Assembly: GCA_964036155.1 (NCBI GenBank)
Contig: OZ038422.1
Span: 64,999,201-65,063,200 of the forward strand
Direction: 5' to 3'
Length of the DNA stretch: 64,000 nt
Source: Diploscapter coronatus
Lineage: Eukaryota > Nematoda > Chromadorea > Rhabditida > Rhabditidae
Shown here: positions 48,493 to 64,000 of the stretch, piece after piece
Numbering within the stretch: the stretch's first letter is position 1
Layout of the letters: the number at the start of each line of letters is the position of its first letter
Notes under the pieces: generated by a model
Told to the model about the DNA's origin: nothing
Seen by the model: only the letters and a program-made list of their open reading frames with translations
The model's database searches: none
Position numbers and translations under genes: made by a program

Positions 48493-51400
48493 TTAGAGCT
48501 TGCCCTGGAATTTAGAAAAATCTTTTCTGCTTTAGAAAAGTAATAAAACTATTTCGAGAAAAAAAGTTAGAAAAAGTATTTGAATTTGAAGAAATGAAAA
48601 AACAAAAAAACGATAGGAAAAATCTTTCGAAAAGAAAATTAAAAATTTACCTGTGCAGCCAACTTGGCCTTTAGCGACTCGGGCATCTGCGGGGGTGGTG
48701 GGCGTGGCAGACCCAGAGCCACCTGCAAGTTTTCACATTTGTGTATGTTTTAAAATTCTCGTAAAGTCAACAATATTCTACTCTTCTTGTTCGAAGCTCT
48801 GCGTGGATAAAAAAATTATAAGATTGCAATCAAAATTTCTCTACCACTTCAAATAAATGTCTCAAGAAATTGGTTAATAAATTTTGCCAAGTTATCTGTG
48901 ATTTAGCAGATTCCCCATATATATTCACGAGTAAATTATAATTTGGCACCTACTATTTGACGGACTTTCTTTTCCTACATTATTTCACTCGACTCCAGCC
49001 TCATTCCCTATCTCTAACTATAGGGTTCATCAGTCCGTCATTTAGTAGTTGACAACTAATTTCTAAAATAAAAGTACCTTGACAGAGTCGTAGATGAACC
49101 ATTGCAGAGCGGTGAGAGTACCGATCATGATGATACGGGGCGTGAGACCCTTCCACAGGCCCGCGAAGCCCAGCTTCTTCACGATGTCGCCCGCCGAAGC
49201 GCCTGCGTCCTGGAAATTTACAAATTTCAGATAAGTTTCAAATCTTTGATAATACTTGCGACTTTAGCTATGTCAATTGATTGTAGGATTTTAATGAAAT
49301 TAAAAGAAAGTCTCTTGTGCTTTTATCTCAAAGTTATCCTTACCCTCTTCTACTTTTATCCCCTTGTTATTTTCCAGAAAAGGGGGTAAAAATACACGAG
49401 GCAAACCAATCTATTTTATTATGTAGGCTTGAATTAGTTAGAAGGCCAAATATGGTTTGAAGAATAAACTGTTTAAGTTTTAGAAGATATCTTTTCACTT
49501 ATTTGTGATTTTTGAATAACTTCTGCAAAAATATTTCTGAAAATATGGATCGGACCTGATTGAGTTTGGACACGATGGTATCAGCAGGATGGGAGACGAC
49601 GGCGCAGAACACACCTAAAATCAAGAAGATTATCATTTCGATTCGATTTTTAATTGCTCACATTAGGAAATTAGGCAATCCAAAATCTATCAGATATAGA
49701 ATTTTCGTGAAATATAAATATTTTGAATTTAAGAAACATATTCGATTATCGCTATAAACTTCTATTAAGCGTGGATTAAAAGCGAAAAAATTCCTAGGCA
49801 TTACTATTCTATTTAGAGAAGCATATTATTTTTTCTAAATTTTCGAAAAGCAAACCAGCAATGTATCCGGCGATGAACGTGACGATGAGTTGCTCGCCCT
49901 TCGTGCAATCGGCACGAGGCTTCGGCACCACGTACTGCAAATGGCATCATTGATAAAAAAAACAAATTGATAAATTTCTGATAAGTTTTACTGATAACCA
50001 ATGTTACTAACAAAAATGTCTCATTAATGATTTTTTGATTATTATTACCTGATAGAGCAATTCGACGGTTCGCTCGAAGCAGGCGAACTTCATCATCGTG
50101 TACGGAATCTGACGCATCCACAACGGGGGCAGACCCTGTAAAAGTGTAATTTTAGGAAAAAAGGAATTTTAATGTTACAAAAGAATGGCTATAGAAATGC
50201 ACAACTTCAACACGTAATTGTGCAACGTTTAAAGTTGTCATTTTAAAAATAGCATTTTTCTAACGAATAAATCATATTCAAAATCACTAATTAGTAGCTA
50301 TGCTTCAAAAATCGACTTAAAATTCTCAAAAGTCAATTCTTGAATATGTTTTGATAAATTCTGTGCAAGAAAAGTTACGCACTCAAGGCTCTTTTCATGA
50401 TTTGGCTGTGTTAAAAAAGCCTCAATTTCGAACTGTTTTTTTCGTAAGACTAATTACACATCTCACCATGAATGATTGGTAAAGTAAATCTGAAATAGTT
50501 GCTAACCTTGAAGAATCCATTCAGTCCCTCGGTTCTGTAGATCATGGAGGCGCATCCTCTGCAATTAAATGAGTCATTGCTTAAACTCGAAGTTAATTTA
50601 CAAGTCCTGCCTCATGTTTATTGACAATCAGTATAGGATAAAATTAGGGACATACGAAAAGGGGAGAAAAGGCCAAAAATCCTGAGCAGATATTGTTTAA
50701 TTAGAATTTTCCAAAATCTAATTATCACTTTCATTAGAACCAGATTACGGTAGATTGGTTCCATTTTAATTTCATGCAAGTGAGGTGCGCAGGCTAATGG
50801 CGTTGTTTTTGATTGCAAATGAAGATGCTATTGTGTTGAAATTAATTATAAGTTTAACCCAGGAGTTTAACTCTTTTATGGCTATGATACCTGAGAGTGG
50901 ACGGGGCACCTGGTTGTGTCTGGATACGGACTTTGGTGGCCTCCATTGGGGCCAGCATGATGTCTGCGAAGAACTCGGCCGACGCAGAGGCAGCCAGGTA
51001 CAGCGACGTTCGCCACAGGTACGCGTTCTCCTGGAAACTCTCATCTATTATTATTTTCATTTTCAGTTTTACTATTCTTTTCTTTCAAGTTCTTTTCATT
51101 TTTAACCTATCTAGACCAAAATAAGTCATTGTTGCAATTTCTAGTTGCTATGTTTCAAAAGATCATTTATATGCATATTTAAAGTTCACTAGGCTCACTC
51201 CTTATTGGATTCTTGTAGAGAAATCAAGTTATTCAAAGTGATTAAAGTGTAGCCATACCTCTCCGAGAATGTTCGAGTAGAGGTTCTTGAAGACCTCGTA
51301 GAAGCCGAATTTGCCGAGTCCCTGCAAAGCATACGATAATTATTCCAATTTCCAGGAATACACTAATCAAATATTCTAATTTTTAGATTACAGTACCTGC

Positions 51401-52589
51401 ATCGAGTACCCGACGAGAGTAGGAGCCCATCCCTTGACGAGCGCGCGCGTTCCCTCCTCTGCGACGGTCACTTTGAAGCCCGTTCCAATTCCGGTGTACT
51501 TTGTCGGGTTCACCTAAAAATCAACCATTTTCGTGGTAAGTTTCAAAACGTGTCGAAATTTCAGATGAATTTTCATAGATTGATTAGTATTGCGCAATTG
51601 TTACAGAAGAAATTTTAAAAGCTGACTTTTTCAATCGAGCCTATAAAATTTATTCAATAGGTTTCAAAATTTCTTGGCAAACAAATTAGTTGTTTGATAG
51701 GACCATCATGAAGATGGTTTCAATTAAAAATCTACCTGAATTCGGCACTTGACGAGATCGAGCGGGACGATGGCAGTGTGGGTGATGCCACACGAGAGCA
51801 CACCACCAAAGGCGCACAGCGCGTAGTATTTTCCTGTGCCGAGTTCTACCGTGCCTGCTAAATTCCAATCGTCTTATGTTTATCGTGAATTTCGAAGTTT
51901 CGTTTACAAATCTATCTTTAAAGACATCACTAATTCTGATTCGTAAGCATCAAAATTTCATTTTTTGTAAGTTTAGAAAATCATTTGGAAAACATTTGAA
52001 CTACTATCGCTCGATAATAGTCGTATTTCACTCTGATAGGCATCTCTTCTCAGGAATAAAGACCATAAAGAAGTATTATCAAATCAGTCTATTTCCAGAA
52101 AAACAAAATGGAAATTTTAAAAGTTTCTCAAAAATACCGCTAGCTTGTAAACTATTGGCGGCCGTCGATAATAGTGCATTTGTCGCGACTCTCGCTACAG
52201 CTACATACAAGTTAGATCCAGTGAGAACGAATTCGAACCAGTCTATGATGCCCTCCACAAGCTGTGTTCCGCACCAGAACAGGATGATCAGCCGATAATC
52301 AAACTCATGATCAATTTCAAAGCCCAGCTACTACCATAAATTTAACCCTGGATCTTAAATCCGAATACTATTGATTTCTTTTTTTCGAGTTTTTAGTCAA
52401 AATTTATCATCTTTAAGAAACTCCCAGGGCTAAATCGCTTATTATATGAATCTGATAATACCAGGAGATCAAAACGACCAGCCTCCCCAGGTAATGCTGC
52501 TCGGTGCTGCTCCCTAGGTTCCGCCCAGGGGAACTCGACCGGCGAGCCGATGCTATCAAAGGGTGCTTTTCCGACGTCTCGCTAGTCAT
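48493..52589 (-). CDS. Mitochondrial phosphate carrier (SLC25A3 family)
   Basis: Core exons on the minus strand: 51854-51736, 51513-51397, 51321-51259, 51030-50891, 50558-50507, 50135-50049, 49934-49856, 49614-49556, 49209-49078, 48722-48651, 48504-48493; about 310 residues. The carrier brings phosphate with protons across the inner membrane for ATP synthesis. Three carrier repeats are clear: [22 protein letters not shown] and [11 protein letters not shown]. Further matches are [38 protein letters not shown] and [16 protein letters not shown]. The last exon is only 12 bases including the stop. The 5' end is tentative: an exon 52261-52138 fits by phase and reads [19 protein letters not shown], and a first exon 52589-52479 ([17 protein letters not shown]) also fits, for 388 residues in all. 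An inverted-repeat element lies in a 3' intron. Confidence 0.93.
48947..49051. mobile_element. MITE-like element, family 6, copy B
   Basis: Left end CACCTACTATTTGACGGACT; the complement of the right end reads CAACTACTAAATGACGGACT. It is 105 bases long, in an intron of the phosphate carrier. The interior resembles the copy at 36931-37050. Confidence 0.85.
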
Positions 52590-53808
52590 GTTCGTCGATT
52601 AATAACACCCGTCAGTTCATAAATAGCACAATGTTCGAATATGCTAATTTATAGCAAAAATAGCAGAATATTAGATTTTATATTGAGAAGTTTAGAAATT
52701 TAGAAATCCAGGAATATGAAATTTGTATGGAAAGGGGGTAGGAGAATGAGTTTTTGCAAATTTTGGTAAAACTTTCCAGGTCCCAAAGTAGGAAATAAAA
52801 AGTATTAGCCATTGAAAAATCCCGTCATCATCGCGATTTTTGCCACGCTCCTTGTTGATTTTTCGCGTTTTTGATCGAAATTCGAATAGAAAGTGAGGAA
52901 ATTTTTTCTCGTTCTCTCTTCCCTTATAGAGGCTTTTCCCTCTATCTCTTTGTTTTCTCTCACTCTCACTTTCCCTTTCGCTCTCACTCATTTCCCCCAT
53001 TTTGCCACGTATTGTCAGAGATAGGAGCGCGCATCCCATAGAAACCGGCAGGTGTAGTTTATTAATTTCTACGAATATTTTTCGGGCTAATCTAAATTTT
53101 AAAAAAGGGAGTGGGAGCTTAAATTTTAGTGGTTACTTTTTTTTTTTTTTTTTTTTAAATTTCTCCCTTCCAACTTCATCTTTTCAATTTTTTTTAGAAA
53201 GTTTTATATTCCAAGTGGGCGTGGCCTACTACTTTACATTTCTAACCATGTAAAATCGATTTTCCTTATTTTAGTTTTCCTTTAGAATTGGGTCAATTTA
53301 TAATAAAGCTTTAAAGGATCTGCATAAAAATGAATTCCCTTTTTCCCTCGTTTCTCTGCACTCTGACCCAATTACGAGCGAGAACAAAGGGGGACGAGTG
53401 ATTTCTGGCGTAAGACAAATAATCACCAAACGGACTTTGATCGAGGTGAACTTACGAAATAGATGATTAAATAGGTACTTAACGATAATTAAGTGGATAA
53501 TTAGGGTAGTTAAGTATTTTCGAGGATTCTTAAAGTCCCAGAGATGCTTATCAGGAGTGGAATCTCCGAGGAGTTTAATCTTTTGAACTTTGACTTCAAA
53601 GCGGCATTCCAGATGGATTTCAAAGAAATTTACAAATAGACGACAAAATTACACAAGAAAAATGACGATTCACGAAATGATAGAGTTAAATCTCGGAAAT
53701 CATTCCGAATATGAAAAAGTGACACGAGTCCTGGAAACTAGTCAAGTTGAGCAGAATTTAGGTCTAATCTTCTATCATTTAATGACTTGTTGAATTATTT
53801 CAAATATT
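52590..53808. other. Interval upstream of the phosphate carrier
   Basis: AT-rich. It contains a minus-strand purine-rich stretch of GAGA and GAAAG words (about 52870-52990) and a T run near 53139-53157. No exon was recognised. Confidence 0.55.
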
Positions 53809-54303
53809 CTAATTTTTCTGACCGGCTCCACTGCCGCTGCCTTCACCACCACAAGCGGCTTTGCGTACCGGCAGCGAGAATGGGTTGGACTTGGCCGTTT
53901 CGCTCAACTGCAAATCGTTATTATTATTTTTTAATTTATTGATCCCAAACTCGAAACTAAGTTCGAAGTTAATGCCGGGCTCAAAATATTTTCCTTTGAT
54001 ATTTTTACAGAAAATTCGCTGATTCTAAGCTCGAGATCAATTTTAAAATAAAATTAAAATACTCCTTGTATTTTTGCCACTTCACAATAACCATCACTTT
54101 AAAATTTGCCAAATTTATGGCTAGGGATTGTGTAGAAAGGGGGAAAAACTAAAGAATTTTATAAATAGTGGTCATGGTGAACTGGTGAAAACTGGAAGGT
54201 CGATTAAAAACGTTAAGGGATTCTAACATTTCAATTCAAATCTATAATTTTATCGCTTGGATTAATATGTGTATGATTTTAGTACCTGACTGAAAACGCC
54301 CAT
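53809..54303 (-). CDS. Two-exon gene for a 38-residue peptide
   Basis: Exon 1, 54303-54286, encodes MGVFSQ. Exon 2, 53907-53809, starts after a TTTGCAG-like acceptor, reads LSETAKSNPFSLPVRKAACG and ends in a Gly/Ser-rich tail before TAG. The 379-base intron has GTACTA at its start. An acceptor (TTCTTCTGCAG on the minus strand) ends 2 bases before the ATG, a typical trans-splicing position. Codon use is GC-rich and unlike the intron, which supports a real gene despite its size. There is no signal peptide or membrane span. The family was not recognised; it could also be one end of a larger gene whose other exons were missed. Confidence 0.6.
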
Positions 54304-55080
54304 TTCTGCAGAAGAAGTGCGTCAACAACGAGGTTGCTGAATGCAAGAGATTACCTGAAACTCGAGAAAATTAATTTTTTCAAAGCTTTAGATTTTTAAA
54401 GAAAATTCGGGAATTTGACAAGGATTTGGAGAAATCAAGAGTGGAGATATATTAATTTCAAGGAAAACTGCAAATTTTAAAAATCAGTTGAAAATGAAGA
54501 AATTTTCCGATAGAAAAACATGGGCATTGAAAAAGAGGTCTGAAAACAAACAGAAGTGCTTGAAATAGACGGATTTTTAGGACTTCCCTTTAGGAGTTTC
54601 GTAGGAAAATAAAGAAAGGCGAAAAAATGCACGAAAATTTCAATTTGGGCCGAAAATGCTAAAAATGGGTCGAGGATGGCGGAAAATTACGAGCCGGCTA
54701 TATTTTTGACGTTATTGCACCGCTATTTTTCATGGGCGGTGCATGCATTTGCGCGCTGTTCGACGCGATTTTGCACGGCTTTTACATCGCTCAAAGAAAC
54801 TCGCCTCGTCACTCTCAAAATTACTTGTACTTTTCTTCCGATGATTGGTTAGTTAATTGGGGCAATTAACTTGGTTGCTTGGCCAAATACCCCACGAAAA
54901 GTTATCACCAGCTATCTTGACTTGGTTTTGCTTGAATCATTCGCAAAATTGACTGGACCTTTAAGGATTCTATAAATCCCTAATTATTTCGATTTAGTTG
55001 CTCGTTATTGTTCGCCAATTGCCCAACTAACTCCCTCGAACTAACTGATTTCAGGTCGACCCGAGCAACTCCACGCCAAG
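54304..55080. promoter_or_regulatory. Shared divergent promoter region
   Basis: Lies between the start of the 38-residue gene (-) and prefoldin 1 (+). At 54716-54742 an inverted repeat GCACCGC and GCGGTGC encloses a 12-base spacer, followed by TGCATTTGCGCGC. This is the most GC-rich patch in the interval. TTTCAG at 55049-55054 is the likely trans-splice acceptor for prefoldin. Confidence 0.5.
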
Positions 55081-56074
55081 ATGGTCGCAGACGAGGAAAT
55101 AAGAAAGGTCAGGCCAATTTTTGACAAAGTTTTTAAACCTCGAGTTTGTCGGCAAAAAAAACTAGTGAAAGTTTTGTTTGCGATTTTAATGCTAGGTTTT
55201 AAAAATTTGTTGAAACATCGGCAATTTTGAAAATTAAAAAAATGAAAAACAAAACTTGCAGGCGTTCCAAGACCTGCAATTTCGGACAAATGAGACGCGG
55301 GCGAAAATCGCGCAGGGCGAGGTTAACAAGACCTTCTACTTGCAGGTGGACTTTTTCTCGAAGTTTTGTTGAAATTTCCAACCAAGTATTCTGGAACAAT
55401 TATTCGAAAAACAAAAAATCTTTTGAAGCTTATTTATATTTTTAGAAGAAAAAGTTGGCCGAGGCGACTCTGAAAAATCTCGAGCCGATCGCCGCGGACC
55501 TGCCGATTTATAGGTAATTTTGTAATTTCTTAAAAATCTTTTCCCAAGACTTATCTATTTATTTTGCCTACAGTTTTTCTGGCACAATATTTTCAAAATG
55601 CTCAATTTCCAGAGCCGTCGGCCGAATGTACCTGCTCGCCACGAAGGGGTCCGAGGAACAGCGATACAAGGACGACGTCGATATGTATCAGTGAGTACTG
55701 GTTTTACAAATTGAAAAACAAACTGTCTGATCAAAAATGGCGCTGTTTAAGAATCGATATCAATGTTTCTGCTCAAAATTATAACTTTTTATAAAGCTAG
55801 ACAACGTAAACGTACTAAGAAATTTTTGAAATGAAAGATGCATATTTTTAGTGAAACATACTTGAAATGAATAGAAAGAAAAGTGAATTCACCAAAGAAA
55901 CTTAAATGAAAAAACCTATAATTTTTGGTGAAACTTATTTCAAAAATGAAAATTTTATTCTTTTATTTTAGGGAAAAGTACAGCCAGGTCGAGAAGCAAA
56001 AGGAGTACCTCCAAAAAGGACTCGAAGATGCCGAGAAGAACCTCAGGGAGCTGATTCAGTCCAAACGATCCTAA
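55081..56074 (+). CDS. pfd-1: Prefoldin subunit 1
   Basis: Exons: 55081-55107, 55262-55345, 55446-55513, 55613-55690, 55972-56074; 119 residues, matching the roughly 122 of other PFD1 proteins. Prefoldin is a cytosolic hexamer that hands unfolded actin and tubulin to the CCT chaperonin; subunit 1 is beta-type. The sequence starts MVADEEIRKAFQDLQFRTNE, then AKIAQGEVNK, KKKLAEATLKNLEPI, the central YRAVGRMYLLA turn region, and ends in a second long helix (QVEKQKEYLQKGLEDAEKNL). Two long coiled-coil helices joined by a beta hairpin are what this subunit should show. It may share a promoter region with the small gene on the other strand. Confidence 0.95.
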
Positions 56075-56982
56075 TTTTTATGATTTCTGAGATTTTCCGA
56101 CACCGAAAATGATCTTCTCAAAATTGTCGTTAAAAATTCTTTTTTCATCCCGAATTCCAAACTTTCAACGTAAATTATCCCTTTTCACCAAGATTAGCTT
56201 TGTTTCAGGCAAAAGCGGGTATTTTCCAATATTTGCATTCTTAATTTCTCTTCTCTTGGCTTTGCTGTCATTTTTCGTTGTTAAAGTTTCGATAAAGCTT
56301 TTCAATCGAAATTGTAAAAACGCAAAGAAAATGTTTCAAATTTCACGAAAACGGTTCGAATCCGGAACTCCCTATTTTCGAAGAATTTTTGTTCGCGTTT
56401 CAAACAAAATTATCAAACAAATCCGAAGAAAAATAGTTGATTTTGCGAAGGATTTGACGGAAATGAACACTTGGCGAAAATGAATTCGTTTTCGCTCATC
56501 TTTTCAACCACTTGCCATTCTATTGATTCTTTTGCCCAAAATTTTCGACTTTTCCGTATTTTTAGTTTCCATTTTTGGAAGCCAGCCATGTGAGTGGTGG
56601 TCTCAAACTATAGCACGGTTTGCCAAATTGATAAGCGCTGTTGCCCCATACTTCAACTGACCACCATGCCTTTAGTTCCTCGTCAAAATTTTATGTTCTC
56701 GATAAAATTGATTGATTTTCAACATTTTCTCTGGAAATTCAATAAATTTTGCCCATCTTATAAAATCGCCACCGATATTCATCAAACTTGGTTAATTCTC
56801 TCCATTTTCGGTAGAATTTTCTAATTTTTCTCTGAAAATTTGAAAACTAGCATTTTTGTCTTGCAATTTCGTGCCTTTTTCTATAGGAATGTTCTATTTT
56901 TCAGAAAAATTTATGAGGTTCAGAGAATTTTTAGGTTGGTCGTTTCCCCGATTGCCGGCTCCAGTTTGCATCGTTTCTGAAG
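56075..56982. other. Interval between prefoldin 1 and uap-1
   Basis: About 900 bases of AT-rich DNA with many short A and T runs about 10 bases apart. No exon was recognised. Acceptor-like TTTTAG at 56929-56934 and TTTCAG near 56899-56904 could be trans-splice sites for uap-1. Confidence 0.55.
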
Positions 56983-63217
<6,235 letters not shown>

Positions 63218-63416
63218 GTTGGGGGCTTTTTTTTTTTTATTTTACGAGATATGTCGCTTTTCTCTCAACAATTACCTTACTTTGATAATTTTAAGTCGTC
63301 CAAAGTAGATTTCAAATATAAACTTTTTGAGAGAAAATTGAAAAGAATCAACTCGATAGGTATTCTCGATCCTACTTCTCAAAATCGGTAAAGATCCCAA
63401 AAATCAAGCCAAATAG

Positions 63417-63490
63417 GTGGGCTTCGTTTGAAGAGCGAGGCGCTGGATGACAACTTGAATCCTTTTTTTATCTACGATGTTTATTTGTAA
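63417..63490 (+). other. uap-1: Candidate last exon of uap-1
   Basis: After AAATAG the sequence can be read in two ways. In phase with exon 14 it gives VGFV and stops at 63429-63431. One base over, it gives GLRLKSEALDDNLNPFFIYD and stops at 63488-63490; this better fits the family's GEGL start of the terminal segment but breaks phase. The donor after exon 14 (GAGAG then GTTGGG) is weak. Confidence 0.35.
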
Positions 63491-64000
63491 TCGAATAATG
63501 GAGACAATGAGTTAGCTCAAGGTCAAATGAATCCGCGAATGGAGGGATATTGTAAGGAGGGAATATAGAGGATATGAAGTGGGCATAAGGATATGAGGTG
63601 GGATATGGATATTTTGGAGAAGGATATTGTAGTTTAATATGATCACTTCGCATTTCGCACAAGTATCATTCTTAGAGATGCTCAGATTTAAGAAATTTCT
63701 TGAAACATTAGTTTCGGTGCAGACTGAAAATAGGAACATTTTAGATAAGCTTCAAGAGTGAAAACAGATAGTTATTTTTTCAATACAAGTATAGTTTAGT
63801 TGGAATTTTCTTTTAAACTTGTTTATTTTGAAAAAAAAAAAACGCTGCCTTTGCATTCTTCTATGATATTGAAAGTTACCGAATCGAAATCAACTTCTAG
63901 GATACTTGAAACCTAACTCTGTAATTTGAAGAAGGTAAAGTTTCTCGAATTCTATGGTAATTGAGTGCGACTTTTTGATGGGGAAAGAAAGGATAGGAAA
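63491..64000. other. Window end, no gene recognised
   Basis: AT-rich DNA with a GGATATG-rich patch (63545-63630). No exon could be supported. Confidence 0.5.

Noticed and set aside
56348..56372. B-box-like GGTTCGAATCC
   Set aside because: The flanking bases do not form a 5-bp T stem and no A box lies upstream.

Overview
The window is animal nuclear DNA, most likely from a free-living rhabditid-type nematode. The genes are split by many short AT-rich introns. Acceptors are overwhelmingly of the TTTTCAG type. Several genes have an acceptor a few bases before the ATG with no upstream exon in sight, as expected for spliced-leader trans-splicing. Protein content is metazoan. The species cannot be named from the sequence. 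Gene models were built by hand from splice sites, reading frame and family motifs; nearly all junctions keep phase from start to stop.

Layout. 1-8949: gene-poor AT-rich DNA. 8950-11691 (+): small secreted protein with four EGF-like modules. 11692-14885: gene-poor. 14886-17640 (+): rhodopsin-like GPCR. 18131-29293 (-): EOGT, the ER enzyme that puts O-GlcNAc on EGF domains; its 5.4-kb ninth intron holds a complete four-pass membrane protein gene on the opposite strand (21978-26247). 30925-34093 (-): NudE/NDEL1-type dynein regulator (nud-2). 35796-45583 (+): three tandem S10 serine carboxypeptidases. 45781-47646 (-): PIG-Q, a subunit of the first GPI-anchor transferase. 48493-52589 (-): mitochondrial phosphate carrier. 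53809-54303 (-): a two-exon gene for a 38-residue peptide, facing prefoldin subunit 1 (55081-56074, +). 56983 to about 63.4 kb (+): UDP-GlcNAc pyrophosphorylase (uap-1), whose last exon is unclear.

Functional links. UAP-1 makes UDP-GlcNAc, which both EOGT and the PIG-Q complex use; this may be coincidence. The four EGF modules of the first gene lack the Ser/Thr that EOGT modifies. The carboxypeptidase array is the most dynamic part: copies 2 and 3 have lost two glutamates tied to carboxy-terminal recognition, and copies 1 and 3 share a near-identical tract crossing an intron, which suggests gene conversion.

At least six families of small non-coding inverted-repeat elements (MITE-like) lie in introns or intergenic DNA. 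Three of the families have two recognisable copies. No tRNA, rRNA, CRISPR array or viral sequence was seen.
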